The position numbers and the translations under genes were made by a program. From Paraphysomonas bandaiensis (Eukaryota; Chrysophyceae): a stretch of 64,000 nt of DNA. The stretch is taken from the NCBI GenBank assembly GCA_965644295.1, contig CBFFRP010000376.1, positions 182,285-246,284 of the forward strand, written 5' to 3'. The notes under the pieces are model-generated. The model worked only from the letters and a program-made list of their open reading frames with translations. It was not told the DNA's origin and did not search any database. Positions 48,718 through 61,600 of this stretch are shown here, piece after piece. The number at the start of each line of letters is the position of its first letter. Position 1 is the first letter of the stretch.

Positions 48718-49718
48718 TTAAATAACAATTAGTCCTTCTATTAACTTATGTCTCAGGTACTTCAAATGCGCTGGATTCATAGTATCAGCTGTTGTCAACC
48801 GCACTATTCGCAGTGTCGCAGATCGCAACTGCTCGAGCTGCTTATCAAAACTAATTACAATCTGCAATATTTCTTGCTGAGAGAAGAATCAAAATGCTAG
48901 CAGTAGTGCATACCTCCCACTCGAACTCAAAGTGATTCCTTCTATCCCCAAATTCATCCAAACTTTGTTCCGTTCGATGATGAATAAGCTGACCAATCAA
49001 CAAGATATTAAATACGTTGCGCTTATTTAGCATAGTTGGTCGTAAACCTTACACATATATCGACCGTGTAGAGGTGGATACACAGAACATAGTCGAAACA
49101 CTTGGACCACGGTACCTGTATTGCATCTCCGAGCTTGATGCCAATACGCCACCCATCCGGAGTGCGCACATCTTTGGTCATTATATCCGTACACACTGAC
49201 TCCTTCAAAACTTGTATGCCGCTCAGTACAATACCTGTCATTCGTGAAATCAAATATAATCCGACACTGTGTACAAATGCACCTTGATTGATCAGACTCA
49301 AGAGTTTCACTATTTTACTCTCACTTCCCAGGTTCTCAAAAATGTATTTCACAGCTCCATCATCAGTTAACTTTTCGCTATACATATATTAAAATTAAGA
49401 CGTACCATAGGCATATCCTTACTTCGAAATGCTATTTCTAATCATTGTCATTTTATCCAAATCGAATCCCGTATCAGACGATATTACATCCAGGACGCTT
49501 AGAATAGCCTCTACTTTAGAATCTTCCAGAGGTGGTGTATGAGTGCGGAAGTCTGTAGTTTGGACGTAAACTCTTTTGATCAATCGCGGGATATCTTTCA
49601 GGAAAGCAGAATCTCGATAATCAGCAGCCCAACTGGCTCGCAAACCATTAAGAAATCTTTGATTATCGAAGAGTCGCTGGGCAACAAAGTCTTCTTTTGA
49701 GTTTTTCAGACAGTTCAT
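48718..49718 (-). CDS. Conserved-looking protein of unknown function
   Basis: Exons in coding order: 49718-49423, 49377-49116, 49021-48914, 48861-48718; 810 nt, 269 residues. The N-terminal half is helical (starts MNCLKNSKEDFVAQRLFDNQ). The C-terminal third looks like a beta-sandwich core: TPDGWRIGIKLGD, then HHRTEQSLDEFGDRRNHFEF, EWEIVISFDKQ and ATLRIVRLT. The regular alternation and compact exons indicate a real gene. I do not recognise the family with confidence; I considered but did not accept a relation to the C-terminal domain of some protist RasGEF proteins. The third exon's acceptor at 49022 is less certain because the intron before it is 94 nt. Confidence 0.6.
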
Positions 49719-52643
49719 CTTAAATCTTTAATATGGTAAGTGATGCAGATGCAGGTGTTGGCTTGCATGTATTTTTCTTCTATGATGAGGCAGTGCTCGC
49801 TGGATGCCGTTTTTTCTCGTTTTTCTTGTTCTTTGACTTTTCTGTCGAATTCTTTTACCAATACATTCGCATATCTTCAGTCTGATTTGATAATGGATTG
49901 AGATGTCTGCGATGTGTAAGCTGCGCTCTAAGAGTATGCATTGTGATGTGCGTAATATGTTAGAAAATGGTGGTCGTGTTACAATAACAGTATTACTGCT
50001 CCATACCTACCCTGAGAATGTTGCACCTTCCGTAATTGTCGTTCATCAAGTTTGATTTTGCATGACACCAAAAATTTTCTAAAGTGGGGCGTTCAAGAGA
50101 CCAAAAATATTTTGAACAGAATATGAAGTGAAACTAGACACAATAAGTTGGTTTAGTTTTAACTCGGATAGAATCGGCGCAAATTTTGTAGAATCATATG
50201 TCATGCTGGTGACTTATTTCACAAGTAGAGTAAAAAATGTAATGACATCAAGTACAGTCATATTAAACCACGGGCTTTAAGAAGGTTATATCGTTCAAAA
50301 GCACAATTTTGAAACGATGGCGAAGGAACGATAATAAATTAAATTACAGCTTATTTATCCTTATGATGTTGAAAACCGAAAATGTGGTTATATGTGTTAG
50401 AAAAGTAGGTGTTTAGTTATTAACATTAACAAAACAAATGAAACTCAATGGCAGCTACATAAGGGAATGGCAATTGGACTAGTTGAAATCAAACCAATAT
50501 ACCTCCGAAACAACAAATGTACTCCTACCATAGAAGGATGCTGAGGGAATTGCAATTGTGAGGCGTTGAAATTAGCTCGTACCTGTGACGAAGAATTAGT
50601 CGCAAGAGGCTTCTTGTTGTCATTGGCATCATCATCACATATATGTACATCACGCTTAAGCTTTGCTTGTGAAACTGACTTTATTGCTGTGTGTTTGATA
50701 TGACGCACACAATCCTGATAAGCACGACGTGACCCTTACCCTAAAAAGACTGAATGCCACTGGACTACTCCACATCACCTTCAGCGTCAGATGAGGCACT
50801 TGAGCTCCCCAGTAATAATCTTGAAGTTGTTTCAAAGTCCAGGTTACGAAGATAGATCGCTTGCAATGTCATCATTATGACCTTCTTCTACATCAGACCT
50901 TGGAGTGTTTAATGCTTTGGTTTTGAAAGTTCAATCATCGTTGTTGTTTCCCTAAAGTTTGTTATTATATCGAAATCACGTTCAAATCAATGTAAATAGT
51001 CATAGTCGATATCATAATTAAGATAGTTTCTGTTCGTACCAAAAATGAATTTGATGTCTACATATACCCAGTGCTAATATGAGCGTTTTGTTGAGCCCTT
51101 ATCAGATGAATAAAAACATTTTTGATGCAAAATGGGGATAATTAAATTCCATAATCTGTGTGTGTACGTCAATAAGTTATCAAAAAATACCATTTATGTA
51201 CATAGTTATATGAAATTCACTTTTATAATAACTTCGTACAGTAAACAACAATAATAGCTTTGTACTCTCAACAATCAGTCATAGATCTGGCATAGGCGTG
51301 CGTTACAAACTAACGAACATTCATTACGCGATTACTGCATGACATATTTCACAAAATCTAACGCACGCAACACAGAAAGAATATTACCCATGGTGGTATA
51401 CTTCACCTCCGTGTTTGCAAAAAATTGAAACTCGAGAACCACGCCATATCTATGTCTGGTTGCAGTTGTAACAACAATCTACATGTTGTTCCTATACTAG
51501 CAATATACGGTTAAAATGTATGCAAAGTATAGCTGACAACATAGTATTTCAAGCACTAGAGTATACGACTATAATAGCATTGTTTGTTGTAGTACAAACG
51601 CCGCAATAAATGCACATGTCCTTTAATCACTTATCAAGTGGTCACATGACAATTTAATTTAGCATCTGGCCATCCCGCAAAGTATAACTTAACGTTGCAG
51701 GGGCAGTAGACGCAACACCAATATATGCATGGATACAGTCAAAGTACCTTTTGAGTTCAGTGTGCACATTCCGTGAGCGGCGTAGGTGCAACCACACATA
51801 GCTTGATTTATAATAAGACATGGGGATTGCAATTGTCGGGTTTCCACAGCATGTCATATGTATCAGAGGAGTGTAAGTGGCCGGATGCAGCAATTTACAG
51901 GATTTTGCAACACTTCATCAAAGGAAATGCAAAAAGTGCTGAAGAGTTTAGTATTTGGGAACATTATCTGTTCCACCTTAATAAATTACAATAATCATAT
52001 TATCAAGGTAATTCTATATATCCACCTGAAAATGAAATATTCAGAGCATGTGAATTATGTCCTCGAAATAAACTGAAAGTAGTTATTCTTGGACAACTTC
52101 CTTATCATTAAATTGACCAACGCACTCCTGTCTTTCATGTTTAGGGAGACAAGAATGTGAAACACTATAATATTGTATAATGAGGTGGGTTTCGGACGGT
52201 TTTGCGCTCTGCGGCGCCAACACAGCAAGAGAAAAAAGTTCCGTATAAGGCGGCCCAAATCGAATAGTTCATTGGAGAATATTTAGCAAAAAAAAGAATA
52301 CGCCCCTGTTTTTTTGTATTTTCAGGAAACCCAATTTTTGTGGCTCGGAGAAATTCAAATTTCGAAATGCCCAATTATCTTACTGCAAATCTGAATGATA
52401 CGATATAATCGGTTTATGCCTCTTGGATCTTTGCTGAAATTTTCAATTTTTGTAGACCAGTGTTGATAAGAAGGGTTCAGGTGTCTAAGGGCCACATATC
52501 TTACTATCACACTATAGTAAAATGTGGATCTCTTTGGAAATAGCTCTCTAATCTCTACAGGAATATACTTATCTTATTGGAATATAACTAATAAACTGCT
52601 AATCTGTTTATAAAATAATTATCGAGTGCAGAGTGTGGTGGAA
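49719..52643. other. Gene-poor region, no convincing gene
   Basis: Some short stretches look protein-like but isolated: minus 50560-50700 (KLKRDVHICDDDANDNKKPL), plus 50754-50852 (MPLDYSTSPSASDEALELPS) and plus 51880-51993 (EECKWPDAAIYRILQHFIKG). None extends to a full gene, so they may be decayed exons. The last 270 bp must include the promoter of the giant gene; an in-frame stop at 52611 precedes its ATG. Confidence 0.4.
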
Positions 52644-55600
52644 ATGGTGCACCCTAGAGTTGCCATCTTAATCATGGCATTAGGTGCATTTGCTATTGCC
52701 ACCAACGCACCTACATCATCACCTTCAGTTGACCCCTCATCCTGTCCTCAAGTTAGTAGTAATCATACGGATGTAATAGATATGGTAAATAAAATGCCAG
52801 TTAATAAGAAATGGTTAGAGGGTGGTTATGCCAGTGTAGATGACCAGGAGTGGGTCGCAGTGTCTACATCTGTCAGTACATTTTCTAACGCTAGTGTTTT
52901 TGTGAGTCTTCCGAATATTCCGGGAGAAACTTCATCTGATGGTTATCCTGCGATTGCCAGAGTTCGAAATGTCCAGACATTGTCTGGGACCGTAACTTTT
53001 GAGACTCGCATCTACCAAGCAAATGATAGTTACTGTTCGAAGGAGTGGGCGATACCAGAGCCTATATCCCCGGCAATGACACTATCTTGGTTAGTAGCTG
53101 AGCATGGCGTGTACAATGTTTCAAACAATATGTTTGTGGTTGGTGAAGGTCCAATTACCAGACAGGATAATGATCCCAGTAACAATGCTAATTTCGTTCG
53201 ATTCAATTTCCCGCCTGGATGTGAGTCATCGACAATATATTGTGCGTATCCGGAAGGTGTGGATGCTGGAGTGGTATTGCAGCTTCAGACGCTTGTGTAT
53301 GATCGTTTGTTGATTCCTCGGACTAGGAATGTTGGTCGTCGCTTCTTCCGAGCAGTGTTACAGCCGCATGATTCATCCGATCCGTCCTACTATGTGATGA
53401 ACGCTACAGCTGAAACTTTGGCCTACTTTTCGTTTGCGGATTCTGTTGCAATTAGTTGTGTTGAGGGTTTAACATTTGAGGGTGCTATATTTAACGGCGT
53501 GACTGATGTGAGACGGCATATTGACTTTCAATACACTTACTTGACTCTTCCTGGTATATTCGGCACAGTCGGGAGCTCCACTAGTTTGTCGGATTCGACT
53601 GGTTTGCGTGCATTTAATCGTACTACTACCGGCGCAAGTATCATTACCCAGGAAGATCAATGTGTGGACGAGGAAACTATTCACACGGCTGAGGAGACTG
53701 TGTTTACCTTTGTCGTTGGTGAGCAATCGCTGGCCTCGTCTTGCACGATCTGTAATGTTGCTTTCTCACCAACTGTGTTTAGTTCGCCCACGTCTTCTCC
53801 GTCGTTCGTTCCTAGCTTTTCACCGACACATACTCCGACTTTTATTCCTTCTAATTCGCCCACTTTTTCACCAACTTCTATTCCATCGAGCGGGCCTACT
53901 TTGAGCCCGACGAATGCACCCACCGTTTGTCCTACATGTGGACCTACTTCCTGTCCAACAGCTACGCCTTCTGTTTTACCTACTGTTGGACCTACACAAT
54001 GTCCAACTGGTGCTCCTACTTCTTTTCCGACGGCTGCACCTACTGCAAGCCCAACAGTTGCCCCCACCGGGTCGCCTACATTGAAGCCTACATCGAGCCC
54101 AACAGGTGCACCATCCGTGTCGCCAACATCTGGACCTACTGCAAGCCCAACAGTTGCCCCCACCGGTTCACCTACATTGGATCCTACATCTAGTCCGACG
54201 GTTATTCCCACTACTGCACCGTCAGTGTTGCCCACAACACCGAATACCACAATGACACCAACATTTGTTCCTACTACGTCACTTCCAACCGTGTCACCTA
54301 CAACATCTCCTACCTCTTCACCCACGTCGGAACCGTCGCAACAGCCTTCCGCTTCACCAAGTTTTGCTCCATCTGGTTCACCGACTTTGTCCCCCACATC
54401 TTCACCCACGTTGGAACCGTCCCATCAGCCTTCTGCTTCACCAAGTTTTGCTCCATCTGGTTCTCCAACTTTGTCCCCTACATCTTCACCCACGTCCTCT
54501 CCTACGATTACTCCTACAGTTGTGGAGACTCTCTCTCCTACAATCTCTAATAGCTCCTGTGGTGCTAAGGAGACAGGAGATTTGTATGATTTGGTCAGCA
54601 AAGAAGAGATTGTCAGTACCTGGCTAGAGGGTGGATTTGCTGGTGTTGATGACCAGGAGTGGGTGACAATATCTACATCTGTCAGTACATTTTCTAACGC
54701 TAGTGTTTTTGTGAGTCTTCCGAATATTCCGGGAGAAACTTCATCTGATGGTTATCCTGCGATTGCTAGAGTTCGAAATGTCCAGACATTGTCTGGGACC
54801 GTAACTTTTGAGACTCGCATCTACCAAGCAAATGATAGTTACTGTTCGAAGGAGTGGGCGATACCAGAGCCTATATCTCCGGCTTTGTCATTATCTTGGT
54901 TAGTAGTTGAACATGGTGCTTACAATTTATCAGGTAGTTTCTTTATTGTTGGTGAAGGTCCAATTACCAGACAGGATAATGATCCCACTAACAATGCTAA
55001 TTTCGTTCGATTCAATTTCCCGCCTGGATGTGAGTCATCGACAATATATTGTGCGTATCCGGAAGGTGTGGATGCTGGAGTGGTATTGCAGCTTCAGACG
55101 CTTGTGTATGATCGTTTGTTGATTCCTAGAACACTGGTAGTTGGTCGTCGCTTCTTCCGAGCAGTGTTGCAGCCGCATGATTCATCCGATCCGTCCTACT
55201 ATGTGATGAACGCTACAGCTGAAACTTTGGCCTACTTTTCGTTTGCGGATTCTGTTGCAATTAGTTGTGTTGAGGGTTTAACATTTGAGGGTGCTATATT
55301 TAACGGCGTGACTAATGTGAGACGTCATATTGACTTTCAATACACTTACTTGACTCTTCCTGGTATATTCGGCACAGTCGGGAGCTCCACTAGCTTGTCG
55401 GATTCGACTGGTTTGCGTGCATTTGATCGTACTACTACCGGCGCAAGTATCATTACCCAGGAAGATCAATGTGTGGACGAGGAAACTATTCACACGGCTG
55501 AGGAGACTGTGTTTACCTTTGTCGTTGGTGCCCAGGATGTCGTTTCTTCTTGTACTGTGTGTCGTGCGGTGTTTGTGCCGGAGTCATCAAGTCCGACATC

Positions 55601-58600
55601 AGTCCCATCGATATCATCTCAGCCCACTATTGGGCCATCCGCTAGTCCTTCATCGAATCCTACTTTGAGTCCGACCGATGTTCCAACTGTTAATCCTACC
55701 GTTTTACCAACACTTTCACCAACAGGATCGCCTACATCAGACCCAACACTCAACCCAACAGCATCCCCTACAGTATTTCCAACAGGGATTCCATCATCCA
55801 ATCCAACAGTGGCCCCAACTCCTTCACCAACAAGTGGGCCTACATTGGAGCCTACTGCCAGCCCAACAGGTGCACCTTCTGTTTCGCCAACATCTGGACC
55901 TACTGCAAGCCCAACAGTTGCCCCCACCGGGTCGCCTACTTTGAAGCCTACATCGAGCCCAACAGGTGCACCTTCCGTTTCACCAACATCTGGACCTACT
56001 GCAAGTCCAACAGTTGCCCCCACCGGTTCACCTACATTGGATCCTACATCTAGTCCGACGGTTATTCCCACTACTGCACCGTCAGTGTTGCCCACAACAC
56101 CGAATACCACAATGACACCAACATTTGTTCCTACTACGTCACTTCCAACCGTGTCACCTACAACATCTCCTACCTCTTCACCCACGTCGGAACCGTCGCA
56201 ACAGCCTTCCGCTTCACCAAGTTTTGCTCCATCTGGTTCACCGACTTTGTCCCCCACATCTTCACCCACGTTGGAACCGTCCCATCAGCCTTCTGCTTCA
56301 CCAAGTTTTGCTCCATCTGGTTCTCCAACTTTGTCCCCTACATCTTCACCCACGTCCTCTCCTACGATTACTCCTACAGTTGTGGAGACTCTCTCTCCTA
56401 CAATCTCTAATAGCTCCTGTGGTGCTAAGGAGACAGGAGATTTGTATGATTTGGTCAGCAAAGAAGAGATTGTCAGTACCTGGCTAGAGGGTGGATTTGC
56501 TGGTGTTGATGACCAGGAGTGGGTGACAATATCTACATCTGTCAGTACATTTTCTAACGCTAGTGTTTTTGTGAGTCTTCCGAATATTCCGGGAGAAACT
56601 TCATCTGATGGTTATCCTGCGATTGCTAGAGTTCGAAATGTCCAGACATTGTCTGGGACCGTGACTTTTGAGACTCGCATCTACCAAGCAAATGATAGTT
56701 ACTGTTCGAAGGAGTGGGCGATACCAGAGCCTATATCTCCGGCTTTGTCATTATCTTGGTTAGTAGTTGAACATGGTGCTTACAATTTATCAGGTAGTTT
56801 CTTTATTGTTGGTGAAGGTCCAATTACCAGACAGGATAATGATCCCACTAACAATGCTAATTTCGTTCGATTCAATTTCCCGCCTGGATGTGAGTCATCG
56901 ACAATATATTGTGCGTATCCGGAAGGTGTGGATGCTGGAGTGGTATTGCAGCTTCAGACGCTTGTGTATGATCGTTTGTTGATTCCTAGAACACTGGTAG
57001 TTGGTCGTCGCTTCTTCCGAGCAGTGTTGCAGCCGCATGATTCATCCGATCCGTCCTACTATGTGATGAACGCTACAGCTGAAACTTTGGCCTACTTTTC
57101 GTTTGCGGATTCTGTAGGTATTAGTTGTGTTGAGGGTTTAACATTTGAGGGTGCTATATTTAACGGCGTGACTAATGTGAGACGTCATATTGACTTTCAA
57201 TACACTTACTTGACTCTTCCTGGTATATTCGGCACAGTCGGGAGCTCCACTAGCTTGTCGGATTCGACTGGTTTGCGTGCATTTGATCGTACTACTACCG
57301 GCGCAAGTATCATTACCCAGGAAGATCAATGTGTGGACGAGGAAACTATTCACACGGCTGAGGAGACTGTGTTTACCTTTGTCGTTGGTGCCCAGGATGT
57401 CGTTTCTTCTTGTACTGTGTGTCGTGCGGTGTTTGTGCCGGAGTCATCAAGTCCGACATCAGTCCCATCGATATCATCTCAGCCCACTATTGGGCCATCC
57501 GCTAGTCCTTCATCGAATCCTACTTTGAGTCCGACCGATGTTCCAACTGTTAATCCTACCGTTTTACCAACACTTTCACCAACAGGATCGCCTACATCAG
57601 ACCCAACACTCAACCCAACAGCATCCCCTACAGTATTTCCAACAGGGATTCCATCATCCAATCCAACAGTGGCCCCAACTCCTTCACCAACAAGTGGGCC
57701 TACATTGGAGCCTACTGCCAGCCCAACAGGTGCACCTTCTGTTTCGCCAACATCTGGACCTACTGCAAGCCCAACAAGTGCACCTTCCGTTTCACCAACA
57801 TCTGGACCTACTGCAAGTCCAACAGTTGCCCCAATTCCTTCACCAACAAGTGGGCCTACATTGGAGCCTACTGCAAGCCCAACAGTTGCCCCCACCGGTT
57901 CACCTACATTGGAGCCTACATCGAGCCCAACAGGTGCACCTTCCGTTTCACCAACATCTGGTCCTACTGCAAGCCCAACAGTTGCCCCCACCTGTTCGCC
58001 TACATTGGAGCCTACATCGAGCCCAACAGGTGCACCTTCTGTTTCACCAACATCTGGTCCTACTGCAAGCCCAACAGTTGCCCCCACCTGTTCGCCTACA
58101 TTGGAGCCTACATCGAGCCCAACAGGTGCACCTTCTGTTTCGCCAACATCTGGTCCTACTGCAAGCCCAACAGTTGCCCCCACCGGTTCGCCTACATTGG
58201 AGCCTACATCGAGCCCAACAGGTACACCTTCTGTTTCGCCAACATCTGGTCCTACTGCAAGTCCAACAGTTGCCCCCACCGGTTCACCTACTTTGGAGCC
58301 TACATCGAGCCCAACAGGTGCACCTTCCGTTTCACCAACATCTGGACCTACTGCAAGTCCAACAGTTGCCCCCACCGGTTCACCTACATTGGATCCTACA
58401 TCTAGTCCGACGGTTATTCCCACTACTGCACCGTCAGTGTTGCCCACAACACCGAATACCACAATGACACCAACATTTGTTCCTACAACGTCACTTCCAA
58501 CCGTGTCACCTACAACATCTCCTACCTCTTCACCCACATCGGAACCGTCGCAACAGCCTTCCGCTTCACCAAGTTTTGCTCCATCTGGTTCTCCGACTTT

Positions 58601-61600
58601 GTCGCCCACATCTTCACCTACGTCGGAACCGTCCCTTCAGCCTTCCGCTTTACCAAGCTTTGCTCCATCTGGTTCTCCGACTTTGTCCCCTACATCTTCA
58701 CCCACATCGGAACCGTCGCAACAGCCTTCCGCTTCACCAAGTTTTGCTCCATCTGGTTCACCGACTTTGTCGCCCACATCTTCACCGACATCGGAGCCGT
58801 CCCATCAGCCTTCCGGTTCACCAAGCTTTGCTCCATCTAGTTCTCCAACTTTGTCCCCTACATGTTCACCCACGTTGGAACCGTCCCATCAGCCTTCCGC
58901 TTTACCAAGTTTTGCTCCATCTGGTTCTCCGACTTTGTCCCCTACATCTTCACCCACATCGGAACCGTCGCAACAGCCTTCCGCTTCACCAAGTGTTGCT
59001 CCATCTGGTTCTCCGACTTTGTCCCCCACATCTTCACCCACGTTGGAACCGTCCCATCAGCCTTCCGCTTCACCAAGTTTTGCTCCATCTGGTTCTCCAA
59101 CTTTGTCCCCTACATCTTCACCCACGTCCTCTCCTACGATTACTCCTACAGTTGTGGAGACTCTCTCTCCTACAATCTCTAATAGCTCCTGTGGTGCTAA
59201 GGAGACAGGAGATTTGTATGATTTGGTCAGCAAAGAAGAGATTGTCAGTACCTGGCTAGAGGGTGGATTTGCTGGTGTTGATGACCAGGAGTGGGTGACA
59301 ATATCTACATCTGTCAGTACATTTTCTAACGCTAGTGTTTTTGTGAGTCTTCCGAATATTCCGGGAGAAACTTCATCTGATGGTTATCCTGCGATTGCTA
59401 GAGTTCGAAATGTCCAGACATTGTCTGGGACCGTAACTTTTGAGACTCGCATCTACCAAGCAAATGATAGTTACTGTTCGAAGGAGTGGGCGATACCAGA
59501 GCCTATATCTCCGGCTTTGTCATTATCTTGGTTAGTAGTTGAACATGGTGCTTACAATTTATCAGGTAGTTTCTTTATTGTTGGTGAAGGTCCAATTACC
59601 AGACAGGATAATGATCCCACTAACAATGCTAATTTCGTTCGATTCAATTTCCCGCCTGGATGTGAGTCATCGACAATATATTGTGCGTATCCGGAAGGTG
59701 TGGATGCTGGAGTGGTATTGCAGCTTCAGACGCTTGTGTATGATCGTTTGTTGATTCCTAGAACACTGGTAGTTGGTCGTCGCTTCTTCCGAGCAGTGTT
59801 GCAGCCGCATGATTCATCCGATCCGTCCTACTATGTGATGAACGCTACAGCTGAAACTTTGGCCTACTTTTCGTTTGCGGATTCTGTTGCAATTAGTTGT
59901 GTTGAGGGTTTAACATTTGAGGGTGCTATATTTAACGGCGTGACTAATGTGAGACGTCATATTGACTTTCAATACACTTACTTGACTCTTCCTGGTATAT
60001 TCGGCACAGTCGGGAGCTCCACTAGCTTGTCGGATTCGACTGGTTTGCGTGCATTTGATCGTACTACTACCGGCGCAAGTATCATTACCCAGGAAGATCA
60101 ATGTGTGGACGAGGAAACTATTCACACGGCTGAGGAGACTGTGTTTACCTTTGTCGTTGGTGCCCAGGATGTCGTTTCTTCTTGTACTGTGTGTCGTGCG
60201 GTGTTTGTGCCGGAGTCATCAAGTCCGACATCAGTCCCATCGATATCATCTCAGCCCACTATTGGGCCATCCGCTAGTCCTTCATCGAATCCTACTTTGA
60301 GTCCGACCGATGTTCCAACTGTTAATCCTACCGTTTTACCAACACTTTCACCAACAGGATCGCCTACATCAGACCCAACACTCAACCCAACAGCATCCCC
60401 TACAGTATTTCCAACAGGGATTCCATCATCCAATCCAACAGTGGCCCCAACTCCTTCACCAACAAGTGGGCCTACATTGGAGCCTACTGCCAGCCCAACA
60501 GGTGCACCTTCTGTTTCGCCAACATCTGGACCTACTGCAAGCCCAACAGGTGCCCCCACCGGTTCACCTACATTGGATCCTACATCGAGCCCAACAGGTG
60601 CACCTTCTGTTTCGCCAACATCTGGTCCTACTGCAAGCCCAACAGTTGCCCCCACCGGTTCACCTACTTTGGAGCCTACATCGAGCCCAACAGGTGCGCC
60701 TTCCGTTTCACCAACATCTGGACCTACTGCAAGTCCAACAGTTGCCCCCACCAGTTCACCTACATTGGATCCTACATCTAGTCCGACGGTTATTCCCACT
60801 ACTGCACCGTCAGTGTTGCCCACAACACCGAATACCACATTAGCACCAACATTTGTTCCTACAACGTCACTTCCAACCGTGTCACCTACAACATCTCCTA
60901 CCTCTTCACCCACATCGGAACCGTCGCAACAGCCTTCCGCTTCACCAAGTTTTGCTCCATCTGGTTCTCCGACTTTGTCCCCCACATCTTCACCCACGTT
61001 GGAACCGTCCCATCAGCCTTCCGCTTCACCAAGTTTTGCTCCATCTGGTTCTCCAACTTTGTCCCCTACATCTTCACCCACGTCCTCTCCTACGATTACT
61101 CCTACAGTTGTGGAGACTCTCTCTCCTACAATCTCTAATAGCTCCTGTGGTGCTAAGGAGACAGGAGATTTGTATGATTTGGTCAGCAAAGAAGAGATTG
61201 TCAGTACCTGGCTAGAGGGTGGATTTGCTGGTGTTGATGACCAGGAGTGGGTGACAATATCTACATCTGTCAGTACATTTTCTAACGCTAGTGTTTTTGT
61301 GAGTCTTCCGAATATTCCGGGAGAAACTTCATCTGATGGTTATCCTGCGATTGCTAGAGTTCGAAATGTCCAGACATTGTCTGGGACCGTAACTTTTGAG
61401 ACTCGCATCTACCAAGCAAATGATAGTTACTGTTCGAAGGAGTGGGCGATACCAGAGCCTATATCTCCGGCTTTGTCATTATCTTGGTTAGTAGTTGAAC
61501 ATGGTGCTTACAATTTATCAGGTAGTTTCTTTATTGTTGGTGAAGGTCCAATTACCAGACAGGATAATGATCCCACTAACAATGCTAATTTCGTTCGATT

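Noticed and set aside
52165-52374. 69-codon minus frame upstream of the giant gene
   Set aside because: Short, unrecognised and close to the promoter of the giant gene; insufficient evidence.
57700-59130. Regular direct repeats that could be mistaken for a CRISPR array
   Set aside because: The units are 84 and 96 bp, contiguous, in frame with a protein and without unique spacers; the genome is eukaryotic.
58477-59259. Plus-strand frames of His/Leu/Pro-rich sequence in the array
   Set aside because: They are out of frame with the main product and arise from the same repeated codons shifted by one or two bases.
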